64,000 bases of DNA. Source: Falsirhodobacter sp051195255. GTDB taxonomy: Bacteria > Pseudomonadota > Alphaproteobacteria > Rhodobacterales > Rhodobacteraceae. Positions 27,564 to 35,377 of this stretch are shown in pieces. The notes beneath the pieces are model-generated. The model did no database searches. It was not told the origin of the DNA and was given only the letters and a program-made list of their open reading frames with translations. Each line of letters opens with the position of its first letter. Position 1 is the stretch's first letter. The stretch is from positions 98,966 through 162,965 of the forward strand of contig NZ_JBNJLK010000008.1 of assembly GCF_051195255.1 (NCBI RefSeq), written 5' to 3'. The translations under genes and the position numbers were made by a program.

Positions 27564-27690
27564 CCGTCCCTCTTCACGTTGGAGGGATGGTAGCGGACGG
27601 CACCGGAAAGGCGAGGGGAATTCGCAGGAAATCTGCGTCCGGTCTGGGAGCCGGGAAGATGATTTCCACAGCGATTTCTTGGAAGTACCC

Positions 27691-27765
27691 TGGCAGCCCG
27701 TAGGGGAGTCGAACCCCTCTTTTCAGGTTGAAAACCTGACGTCCTAACCGATAGACGAACGGGCC
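27691..27765 (-). tRNA. tRNA-Glu (anticodon UUC), copy 1
   Basis: A complete cloverleaf of 75 nt including an encoded CCA. The acceptor stem GGCCCGT pairs with ACGGGCT, the anticodon arm TCAGG/CCTGA encloses TTTTCAA with anticodon TTC, and the T arm carries GGTTCGA. It is identical, base for base, to the copy at 40058-40132 and has the same orientation. It marks the left edge of the exopolysaccharide island. Confidence 0.96.
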
Positions 27766-27779
27766 ACTTGGGTAGCGGG

Positions 27780-27808
27780 CTTCTACGCAGAAGCGCCGGA
27801 GGGCGCAA
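27780..27808 (-). promoter_or_regulatory. Promoter of tRNA-Glu copy 1
   Basis: On the minus strand TTGCGC (27808-27803) and TAGAAG (27785-27780) at 17-bp spacing, ending 14 bp before the tRNA. The same elements and spacing occur before copy 2, which supports function. Confidence 0.6.
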
Positions 27809-27991
27809 GAGGGAAAGTTGCGTGGGCGAGGGATTTTCTTGCCGGGAAGCGCAGGGCGTCGCGAAGGTTGGGAGCGTTACCGGAGCGAGGGTGTTTCAGG
27901 GATCGCGGCAGATCGCCCGGGACAAGGTTGGGCGGCTCAACATCACGGATCGATTGGCCGGCGCTGTACCGTTCACTACCGGCCACGATGT

Positions 27992-29083
27992 TCAGACCGG
28001 CAATGTGGGCGCCCCGCCTACGCTGCGGCGCTTGCCCACCCGATTCTTAAGATAGCGGCGCAGAGGCTCATCGAGATGGTAGGTGCCGATCCACGACACG
28101 ACGAGTACGGTCACTACGATCGAAAAGCCGATCATGGGCTTATGGTTTTCCCATTGCTCTCCCAGCAAGACCTTGGCGACGCCCGTTTGGAACAAGACGA
28201 TCGGCGCGTGAAGGATGTATATGCCGTAGGACAAGCGTCCCAGGTGGTTGCACAGGACAGCGGCGGCGCCCTGGATCTGGTAGGCACCTCCGGCCATGAA
28301 GGCGAGGGGGAACACCACGGTCACCCAGAACGTGCTGATCTCCACAGCCCCTTTTGGAAGCGCCACGAAGGCAAAGCAAAGCATGGAGAGGTAGAACGGA
28401 AGGCGCGCGGTCTGCAAATGCGTCAGGAAGTGCCTGAAGATCACGACCCCAATGCTGAACGAGAACCAGAAACGCGCCGAGCCGCCCAACGCCGTGGAAG
28501 TGCTCCACCCCATATCAAGCGTTCCCCATTGACCTGCTTGATGAAGCAGGACGGCCAAGGAAATCGCAATGATGGCCAACAGGGCTCTCGTACCCAAGCG
28601 AACCGCAAGAAGCGCATAGAGAATGTTGTACCAGAACTCAAAGCTCAGGCTCCAGGCTGAAGGCGCAAACGGATAGGGTGTGAAGCCCCATTCCACCGCC
28701 GAAGGCCAAGGGGCGAGCAGGAGGGTTGCGGGCAGAACGTCAATTATCTGTCCCGGAGTGGGGGCATCATCGATACCTGCGATTTGTTTCATCAGAAAAT
28801 AAGTGGCGCCGATGCAGCACGCCATCAGATAAAGAGGATAAAGCCTCAGCACCCTGGTCCAAATGAACGACAGGAGTGACCGGGTGCCACTGATAAGCGA
28901 TTCCTCATAGGACAGAGCTATGACAAATCCGCTCATGAGGAAGAATAGATCTACAGCAAGAAAGGAGCTTTCCAGAACCCTCAACCCGCCAAAATATTCC
29001 TTGATATGATATAGAAAAACACAGACAGCCGCTATTCCGCGTGCACCATCCAAAGCCGGGAAGTGCGCCCTCTTGTCACTCAT
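27992..29083 (-). CDS. Acyltransferase 3 family membrane protein
   Basis: A 363-residue multi-span membrane protein of the AT3 family, which O-acetylates or succinylates surface sugars (OafA, NodX, ExoZ relatives). The N-terminal signature FPALDGARGIAAVCVFLYH carries the usual R and catalytic H, and the FLAVDLFFLMSGFVI segment follows. About ten hydrophobic helices fill the rest. No extra SGNH domain. The start ATG 29083 has a poor ribosome site. It lies within the exopolysaccharide island, downstream of the polymerase gene on the same strand but with a 398-bp gap, so it probably has its own promoter. Confidence 0.88.
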   Translation of the reverse strand: MSDKRAHFPALDGARGIAAVCVFLYHIKEYFGGLRVLESSFLAVDLFFLMSGFVIALSYEESLISGTRSLLSFIWTRVLRLYPLYLMACCIGATYFLMKQIAGIDDAPTPGQIIDVLPATLLLAPWPSAVEWGFTPYPFAPSAWSLSFEFWYNILYALLAVRLGTRALLAIIAISLAVLLHQAGQWGTLDMGWSTSTALGGSARFWFSFSIGVVIFRHFLTHLQTARLPFYLSMLCFAFVALPKGAVEISTFWVTVVFPLAFMAGGAYQIQGAAAVLCNHLGRLSYGIYILHAPIVLFQTGVAKVLLGEQWENHKPMIGFSIVVTVLVVSWIGTYHLDEPLRRYLKNRVGKRRSVGGAPTLPV

Positions 29084-29481
29084 AATAACTCTACTATTTA
29101 ATTAAAAATTATACACGCAGATCATCTGCTAGTAGAGCTAAACATATGCGCGAATATACCGCTAGTAGTTTATCCTGCGACTAAGAAGCGTGGCGTCTTG
29201 ATTTGTTGGTGTGACAATCCGTACATGCACATCGTATCGAAGACAATCTGTCGGCCCTGGAACAACCCGTTGATTTAAATCTTCATTTTTCCTAAATACA
29301 AGAGGATGAGGCATGCTCCGCGGCGTGCGAAGCGGTGTCGCACTCCAAGCAGGGCCAAATTTACGACAAAAAGCGACTTTACTGACTTGGGATGTCCATC
29401 CTGCAGAGATCCTCTATAAGAGCGGCTTTCCTAAAATGCTCTTTATTGGCTCTGGTGTCAGGTGCTGCACGATCTTCTGGT
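29084..29481. other. Gene-free AT-rich stretch
   Basis: No supported gene. The part next to the acyltransferase is AT-rich and has the 8-bp direct repeat GCTAGTAG at 29128-29135 and 29161-29168, spaced 33 bp (about three helical turns), and a small hairpin at 29117-29129. It probably holds the acyltransferase promoter and control sites. A 68-codon plus-strand frame at 29313-29519 is not convincing. Confidence 0.5.
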
Positions 29482-30780
29482 TCAACGGCCAGGCTTCGGG
29501 CCGAGGCTGCGTGCTTTGAGTGCGGCCGTTTCCGCAGCCTTATCCATCAAGCGGAAACTGCGTCCGTAATAGAGGGCGGCGACCATCAATATCGTCTCCA
29601 CGCCGAATTGGAAGAAGAATACGACCTCCACTCCCATCAGCATCATCTGTCGCACCATGAACAGGGCCAGGAACAACGACGCGGCCGATCGGGTGCGCAC
29701 GGCCCATACTAGGCTGAAATACACGGCCGAGAAGAAGAGAGCAGCCTGCATGGCCACGCCGATCAGCCCGATTTCGACGGCGTTGGAGATCAGCGTGTTG
29801 TGGAAGTTGAAGCCGGATCTGCCTCCGATGCCAAACTGTGCCCACAACTCTTCGGCGCGGGGGTTGCCCTGAACCCAGAAGGCTTGGAAGCCCGTCCCCA
29901 GGAACGGCCGCTGCAGGATCTCGCTGAAGGCGACGCTCCACAAATCGGTACGCCCCGTGAGGGTGACGTCTTTCCCGGTCGTATTCAGGAAGGCCAAGGC
30001 AAGCTTATCCGCCATGGTCGAAAGCATGACCGCCGCCGCCGTGATAAGAACCACGCTCAATATAATGACGATCACGCGTGCGTTCGTCTTCATCCGCTGC
30101 AGCAGCAGGATGGGCGCGACGGCTGCCAGGGAGGCGGCCACGGCCACCAAGGCGCCCGTCGATTGTCCCATCACCATGAGCATGGCCCCCAGCCCGGCTC
30201 CCGGCAGGGCCAGCCCCCGCCAGAACCGAGGCATCCGCCGGTCAAGGAGAACAGCCAAGGAAACCAGAAGCAGCGTTCCCATCGCGAAGGCCAGCGCGTT
30301 CTTGCTGGCGTAGATTCCAAGAAAGCCCATGCCGTCGCCACGCGCCCGGCCCGACGCGAAACTCAGGACGGCTGCGATGCCATAGCTCAGCAAGACGATC
30401 TTGATCAGCGCTTGTGGTGTGATCCTCTGACAGATGGCGATCGCGATCATCACGGTCAGCAGAAGCTGGACCCCGTACCGCAAGCTGACGGCGGGATAAT
30501 CCGACCACGCCAGCGAGACCAGGCACCAAAGTGCCATCACGATCAGCAACCATTCCCGGCGCAGGCCGCGCAGCAGATGGTCCGGACTGATCACCACGAG
30601 CGCCATTCCCCCTATCAGGAATAGCAAGACGCCCTTGGCGCCCAGAAGCGCAACTAGCGTCAGTCCCAAGAACGCGACGAACGAGGCCAGGATTTCAGGC
30701 GACCAAGGAATGGCGAGCCCCGTTCGGACGGCACGGCGTCTCCGCAACGGTTGCGGGAAGGCGGAAGGGGCGCTCTGCAT
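29482..30780 (-). CDS. O-antigen ligase / Wzy-type polysaccharide polymerase (ExoQ-like)
   Basis: A 432-residue membrane protein with about eleven hydrophobic helices and the Wzy_C region, including the conserved loop LTGRTDLWSVAFSEI and RPFLGTGFQAFW, then the FHNTLISNAVEIG segment with its histidine. This pattern fits polymerases and ligases that join undecaprenyl-linked units, closest in look to ExoQ. It sits beside a flippase and glycosyltransferases, so polymerising repeat units of an exopolysaccharide is the likely role. O-antigen ligase cannot be excluded. The IS element lies 168 bp upstream, between it and the glycosyltransferase genes. Confidence 0.87.
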   Translation of the reverse strand: MQSAPSAFPQPLRRRRAVRTGLAIPWSPEILASFVAFLGLTLVALLGAKGVLLFLIGGMALVVISPDHLLRGLRREWLLIVMALWCLVSLAWSDYPAVSLRYGVQLLLTVMIAIAICQRITPQALIKIVLLSYGIAAVLSFASGRARGDGMGFLGIYASKNALAFAMGTLLLVSLAVLLDRRMPRFWRGLALPGAGLGAMLMVMGQSTGALVAVAASLAAVAPILLLQRMKTNARVIVIILSVVLITAAAVMLSTMADKLALAFLNTTGKDVTLTGRTDLWSVAFSEILQRPFLGTGFQAFWVQGNPRAEELWAQFGIGGRSGFNFHNTLISNAVEIGLIGVAMQAALFFSAVYFSLVWAVRTRSAASLFLALFMVRQMMLMGVEVVFFFQFGVETILMVAALYYGRSFRLMDKAAETAALKARSLGPKPGR

Positions 30781-30947
30781 GTGATCGACCTAGAAGCAGA
30801 CAGGGATGGTTCAGCGTCGGAGTGAATAGGCAAGCGAGATCATAAACGGTGCAGGCTCGCTTATCCAGCCAGCGGCGTTCAAGTTCGGACGCGTCTCATT
30901 CATCAATACTCTGATCGTGAATGAAAGGCCATGAAGGATAAGCTAAG

Positions 30948-32006
30948 TGTTCCATCCCGGATGATCACATAGACCCTCGCCGGACTGCGCTCTTCATGGC
31001 AAGATCGATCCTGCGCGAGGTTCGGGACGGGAGGCGAGGATGCGGATCTCTCTTCACAGGCAGGCGACGACGACGCCAAAGATCCGGGCCGCGATCCAGG
31101 CGAGCATAGAACCCGCCTGGAGGGTTGCGGAGCGCTACGGCATCTCCGAGCAGACCGTCTGGAAGTGGCGCAATCGCGACAGCCTCCATTACCGCAGCCA
31201 TACCGCGCACAGGCTTCAGACGACGCCCACGCCCGCGCAGGAGGCCGTGACGGTGTCCGTGCGCAAGACCCTGCTGCTGCCGCTGGACGACCTGGTGTCG
31301 GTGGTGCGTGAGTTCCTGAACCCGCACGTCTCGCGCTTCGGCCTGAACCGCTGCCTGCGCCGGCATGGGACGGGGAACCTGCGTGCGCTGAGGCCTGTTG
31401 CGCCACGGCCTGCGCATGGGGCCTTCAAGGCCTACGAGCCGGGCTATGTGCATGTTGACGTGAAATACCTGCCGCAGATGGCGGACGAGGACCGGTGCCA
31501 GTATCTGTTCGTCGCCATCGACCGTGCCACGCGATGGGTCTTCGTGCGCATCTACACGGCCAAGACCGCCGCCAACGCCCGGCGCTTCTTGCGTGACCTG
31601 GAGCGTGCCGCACCGATGACGATCACCCGCGTGCTCACCGACAATGGCAAGGAGTTCACCGACCGTCTGTTCGGCCTTCGCCGCCGAGCTTCCACGGGCA
31701 ACCACGACTTCGACCGCCTTTGCGCCGACCTCGGCATCGAGCATCGTCTGGCCCCACCCATGCACTCCCAGACCAATGGCATGGTCGAGCGCTTCAACGG
31801 ACGGATCGAGGACGTGTTGCAAAGCCACCGCTTCCGCAGCGGCGAGGATCTCGAACAGACGATCCTGCGCTACGTCCGCCTCTGCAACGGTCAGCTCCCG
31901 CAATCGGTGCTCAAGGGCCGAACGCCTATCGACGCCCTCAAGGACCGGCAGAAACAAAAGCCAGACCTCTTCAGGAAGCGACCCTGCAATCACGCGGGAT
32001 GTGACA
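30948..32006 (+). mobile_element. Complete IS481-family insertion sequence
   Basis: A 1,059-bp element with imperfect 18-bp terminal inverted repeats: left end TGTTCCATCCCGGATGAT (30948-30965), right end at 31989-32006 reading TGTCACATCCCGCGTGAT on the minus strand, 14 of 18 bases equal. TGT/ACA ends are typical of IS481. CTAA (30943-30946) on the left and CTAG (32008-32011) on the right fit the family's CTAG target with one later change. It carries one intact transposase. It sits in the intergenic space between the polymerase and glycosyltransferase genes. Confidence 0.85.
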
Positions 32007-32011
32007 ACTAG
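31040..32011 (+). CDS. IS481-family DDE transposase
   Basis: A 323-residue transposase with an N-terminal helix-turn-helix (AWRVAERYGISEQTVWKWRN) and an rve integrase core. The catalytic triad is visible as Asp140 (HVDVKYL), Asp201 (LTDNGKEF) and Glu250 (NGMVERFNGR); the stretch between the second Asp and the Glu is about 13 residues longer than the common D35E spacing, as in a known IS481 subgroup with the KEFTDRLFG sequence. The frame is intact behind a GGAGGCGAGG site. Its stop TAG (32009-32011) lies outside the element, in the CTAG target bases. Confidence 0.92.
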   Translation: MRISLHRQATTTPKIRAAIQASIEPAWRVAERYGISEQTVWKWRNRDSLHYRSHTAHRLQTTPTPAQEAVTVSVRKTLLLPLDDLVSVVREFLNPHVSRFGLNRCLRRHGTGNLRALRPVAPRPAHGAFKAYEPGYVHVDVKYLPQMADEDRCQYLFVAIDRATRWVFVRIYTAKTAANARRFLRDLERAAPMTITRVLTDNGKEFTDRLFGLRRRASTGNHDFDRLCADLGIEHRLAPPMHSQTNGMVERFNGRIEDVLQSHRFRSGEDLEQTILRYVRLCNGQLPQSVLKGRTPIDALKDRQKQKPDLFRKRPCNHAGCDN

Positions 32012-32426
32012 TCTGGTTCTGCAGCAGAGAGCCCTGCGGTTGAGAATCTTTATCTCGCATTTCAACGACATTTCTTTTCCGCGGCTTCGAGATCTGCACC
32101 TTCACGATATTGGCAGCGAGTTGTGGGACGCATTCTGAAACGACATCTCCAATGGGCAGAGCCACGTTCGCAGAGATGTCAGTCGCCCTCACCTTGGGAG
32201 AGGATGTGCGGCCGACTTTATTCGCCTCAGGTTGCCGCGCCGACGCCCGCGCCCCCTCTGCACATTTCGGAAGGTGTTTCTGAAAACGCCGTTCGTCACG
32301 GCAGGCGGCCGAAAGTTTTCCGGATGAAGCTGTGCCAAGGATTCTCGATGACATCCCGGCACTCAAAGTCATGATGTCATTGCCCTCAGTTCGGTCAAAC
32401 GACGCCCGGGGGTCATCGAACGCCCA
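32012..32426. other. Gene-free stretch between the IS element and the glycosyltransferase operon
   Basis: I see no supported gene. Short frames occur on both strands (for example 32123-32374 plus and 31971-32372 minus) but show no family features. It may hold the end of the glycosyltransferase transcript or decayed sequence. No strong terminator was recognised. Confidence 0.4.
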
Positions 32427-33539
32427 TCAGGTTCTTTCGACTTGATTGGCACCACGGTCGCCAAACATCCGGATGGCTTGCATCAAAGCGTCTTCATGCG
32501 CCTTCATCTGGCGATGGGGGTTCAGTTCTGGTCTTTCCGCGGACCGGATCGCAGCCTCACTCAGCTTATCATAAAGTGCTACGTCCGAGTTCATCTTGTT
32601 CAGGGCCTCTGCCCAGACCTCAGGCGGGGCGTCTGCATCCAGGAGCAAGCCCCCGCCTTCCACGGCCTCCGGGATGCCGCCGCGCGTCGAAGCCAGCACA
32701 GGAATGCCGCTGATCTGCGCTTCGTTGACGACACGCCCGTAAGCCTCGTCCCACTGGCTCGGGACAAACAGGATCCGGCATTCCCCATAGACCTCGCGCA
32801 TGTCCGAGCAGAACGGCTGATAGATCACGTTCGGCAAGGTGTAGCGGTTGGGATTAACGGGGTTGTCCTGCTCATCGGTGTCGGGAAGATTTCCGACGAA
32901 GGTGAACGGGATCTGGGGGCACAGCCGGGCCACCTCGTAAGCGGTGCGCAAGCCTTTCCGGAAGATCGGATTGATGAAGGTCACCCGGCGCCGGCTGCTA
33001 ACGACCTTGTAATCCTCCAGCGGCATGAACGGGTAGATGACCTGTGCATTCGCGCCGTGCCGTGTCCGGTAGACCTCGGCCGTGAATTTCGAATTGGCGA
33101 TCACCGGAAGATCGACCACCTCACGGAAATCACCCTTGTGCCATTCGTCTTCGACATCATGGACTTGGATGACCGTCGGAAGACCCGTGCGTCGTGCGCT
33201 GTGGGCAACTGGAACAACCGCACCCCCCATCACCACGATGACATCCGGTCGCTCCGCCTTCGCCACACCCTCCACCGCATCCTGCGGATTCCAAGAGCGC
33301 CATACGGGGTAGGAGAGGCGTGTGTCGCGCGAAGCGGCCGTTCCGGTGAAACGTTTGCGGGCGGCCATTCCGATCCGGTTGCGCAGGCTCAGAACGTCCC
33401 GTGCCTTCCGGAATCCCGAAAGAACGACCACCTCGTGTCCGCGGGATTTGAGCCCGAGGCACAGTTGGTGCAGCGTGTTCGCCATGCCGCCATAGGACTG
33501 AGGCATGTAGTAGTGCGTGTTCACAAACAGGATTTTCAC
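32427..33539 (-). CDS. Glycosyltransferase family 4 (GT-B)
   Basis: A 370-residue cytoplasmic retaining glycosyltransferase of the RfaG/GT4 type. The N-terminal glycine-rich segment (THYYMPQSYGGMANTLHQL) and the C-terminal EX7E-like motif (EAYGRVVNEAQISGIPVLAS, GGIPEAV) are clear. It should add a sugar from a nucleotide donor to the lipid-linked polysaccharide unit. Last gene of the minus-strand operon that begins with wzx; the preceding glycosyltransferase gene ends 19 bp away. Sugar and acceptor cannot be named. Confidence 0.9.
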   Translation of the reverse strand: MKILFVNTHYYMPQSYGGMANTLHQLCLGLKSRGHEVVVLSGFRKARDVLSLRNRIGMAARKRFTGTAASRDTRLSYPVWRSWNPQDAVEGVAKAERPDVIVVMGGAVVPVAHSARRTGLPTVIQVHDVEDEWHKGDFREVVDLPVIANSKFTAEVYRTRHGANAQVIYPFMPLEDYKVVSSRRRVTFINPIFRKGLRTAYEVARLCPQIPFTFVGNLPDTDEQDNPVNPNRYTLPNVIYQPFCSDMREVYGECRILFVPSQWDEAYGRVVNEAQISGIPVLASTRGGIPEAVEGGGLLLDADAPPEVWAEALNKMNSDVALYDKLSEAAIRSAERPELNPHRQMKAHEDALMQAIRMFGDRGANQVERT

Positions 33540-33558
33540 GTCGCCGCTTCCGCCTTCT

Positions 33559-34509
33559 TCAGGATGCCCGAGCCATGCCGGGGGCCAGGATCTTGGTCAG
33601 CTTCCGACGCACGCGTGCGTTCAGGCGCTTGGCCTTGTAGGTCGCCTGCATGTAGGCCTTGCGTCCCCGGCTGATCTTCCGGCCGGCCATCAGTTCCTGC
33701 TGGGCCACGAGATAAGCGGGATGGTCATACCAGTCGCCGCAGAAGTGGCAGATGGCCGGGGAAACAGGGTGGCCTTCCTTGACGAATTGGCAGGAGCCTT
33801 CGATGACGTCGAGGTGAACCGCTCCCTGCGAATTCAATGGGGTCCGCATCAACCGGCCGCCGTCATCATAGAAACTCGTCACCCGCATCTGCGACAGCGC
33901 GAGCCCGAGGAGCGTTTCCTCCCCGGGGCCGGATTTGTCGAAGTCGAGAATCCCCAACTCTTCGGACCGGGCGTTGATGGCATGGGCAGTGGCGAAGACC
34001 TCTTCGGCGAACCTGCTTTTCCGATAGAAGTACACGCCTCCGTTGAACTTGGGGAAGGGCGTCCCATCCACACGTCGGATCGCCTCTCCCACATTCCTGA
34101 TCCACAGGTCCGTGTCGCCGGCCGACAGGAACTTGGTCACGATGGGGCTGAAATCATACTGGCGGATCTGCTCCAGCTGCTCATGAAACGGTCTGGCGAC
34201 GATGCAGTCGGCGTCGATGAAGAACGTCTCCTCGAACGGCGAATAATGATAAAGATCCGCCTTCAGGAGCGTGCCGGCGATTTCGACGGGATCGATCGGC
34301 ACCCGGATGTCGAAGAGCGAGCCTACATCCTCCCGGTCCGTCACGATGGCGATGCGGAAGCCCGGCATATGCCGGCGCAACGAGCGCGCCAGGGATTCGG
34401 CCTGGTGGAAGTACTTGTCCGCACCGAAGGCCATCGTGATGAAACCGATTTTCTTGAGGTCGTCCATGCCGCTACACTCTGTCTTTTGATGCATCTCGGA
34501 TCGGCCCAT
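33559..34509 (-). CDS. Glycosyltransferase-like protein (GT-A fold, DxD)
   Basis: A 316-residue protein resembling nucleotide-diphospho-sugar transferases of the GT8-like type: KKIGFITMAFGADKYFHQAE at the N-terminus, the DxD metal motif in FFIDADCIVARPF, then NGGVYFYRKS and a late HFCGDW. I use ATG 34509 because AAGGGA lies 9 bases before it and the codon is 1 bp from the upstream stop; ATG 34467 (302 residues) is a real alternative that fits the conserved N-terminus. It is in the wzx operon and probably adds one sugar of the repeat unit. Confidence 0.78.
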   Translation of the reverse strand: MGRSEMHQKTECSGMDDLKKIGFITMAFGADKYFHQAESLARSLRRHMPGFRIAIVTDREDVGSLFDIRVPIDPVEIAGTLLKADLYHYSPFEETFFIDADCIVARPFHEQLEQIRQYDFSPIVTKFLSAGDTDLWIRNVGEAIRRVDGTPFPKFNGGVYFYRKSRFAEEVFATAHAINARSEELGILDFDKSGPGEETLLGLALSQMRVTSFYDDGGRLMRTPLNSQGAVHLDVIEGSCQFVKEGHPVSPAICHFCGDWYDHPAYLVAQQELMAGRKISRGRKAYMQATYKAKRLNARVRRKLTKILAPGMARAS

Positions 34510-34510
34510 G

Positions 34511-35377
34511 TCAGGCCGTCCCTTTGAGGAAGCCATAATGCGCTTCCATGGCCTTGATCTGCGTGTCGTTTCCGCTGCCCAGAAGGTTGTCGTTGTACAG
34601 CGCATTGTCCTGGGTGGAGGGCCACTCGATCACGTCGAACCAACCCTTTGCCCGCAGATGTTCCAGACCCGCCCGCCGGGCCATCCAGAAGAACCAGATA
34701 TCGTCCCCCCGCGGGCAAAGGCGCATGAAAAGGTCCTCGTCGAAGACGTCGTCATGGAAGGCCATGGGGGGATAAAGAATGCCCCCCACTCCGGTCGGGA
34801 ACATGGCGTGGCGGCTTGTCGGGGGATGCCGTTTGGTGGTGGCCAGTTCCCATTCCGCATAGGGCTTCAGGCTGCCGTCGGAATTGAACTTGGCAACATG
34901 AACGCGCCCCCCGACAATGGCTTTCGGGTTCGTGGCCGCGACGCTGACCAGGCTGTCCAGCCAGGTCGGGGGATAGTAGACGTCGTCGTCCGCGGTCACC
35001 ACGTATTGGTTCGGGCAGGTCCGCAGGCTCGGGATCAGCTTCTTGTAGGACCGGATGTCCTCGCACGTCTCGATGGACAGGCCATGTGCCTGCAGTTCCA
35101 GAACATCTGCCGGAAGGGCGGCCTTGTCGTTATGGGCGATCCACAAGACGACATGATCGGCCGCGATCGTCTGGTCGAGGAGGCTGCGGATCGTCCTCGC
35201 AAGGTAGGGAAAACGAAGCGGATAGGATGTCAGCGTGATGGACAACGGCGCACCAAGGCTGTGAGGCATCTTGACCCGCGTCTGCGGAAAGCGCCGCACG
35301 TTCCTTTGCGCCTGCCTCCGCAGCCACGACATCCGCAGCGCGCGCAGGGCCAGTCTGGCCCGGTAGGTGCCGATCAT
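34511..35377 (-). CDS. Glycosyltransferase (GT2-like, DDD motif)
   Basis: A 288-residue GT-A type protein. LSITLTSYPLRFPYLARTI opens the domain, and TADDDVYYPPTWLDSL contains the acidic metal motif. A late PRGDDIWFFWMARRAG segment follows. N-terminal residues 1-40 are basic and hydrophobic, suggesting peripheral membrane contact. ATG 35377 overlaps the wzx stop as ATGA. Function is inferred to be sugar addition to the polysaccharide unit; the same fold occurs in proteins of capsule clusters labelled as glycosyltransferases. Confidence 0.82.
   Translation of the reverse strand: MIGTYRARLALRALRMSWLRRQAQRNVRRFPQTRVKMPHSLGAPLSITLTSYPLRFPYLARTIRSLLDQTIAADHVVLWIAHNDKAALPADVLELQAHGLSIETCEDIRSYKKLIPSLRTCPNQYVVTADDDVYYPPTWLDSLVSVAATNPKAIVGGRVHVAKFNSDGSLKPYAEWELATTKRHPPTSRHAMFPTGVGGILYPPMAFHDDVFDEDLFMRLCPRGDDIWFFWMARRAGLEHLRAKGWFDVIEWPSTQDNALYNDNLLGSGNDTQIKAMEAHYGFLKGTA

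Noticed and set aside
29313..29519. 68-codon plus-strand frame upstream of the polymerase gene
   Set aside because: Unusual composition with many Cys/Gly, no conserved features and overlap with the polymerase gene on the other strand.
32123..32374. Plus-strand 83-codon frame after the IS element, and its minus-strand counterpart 31971-32372
   Set aside because: No ribosome site, no family features, mixed composition, and the minus-strand frame overlaps the transposase end. Treated as non-coding.
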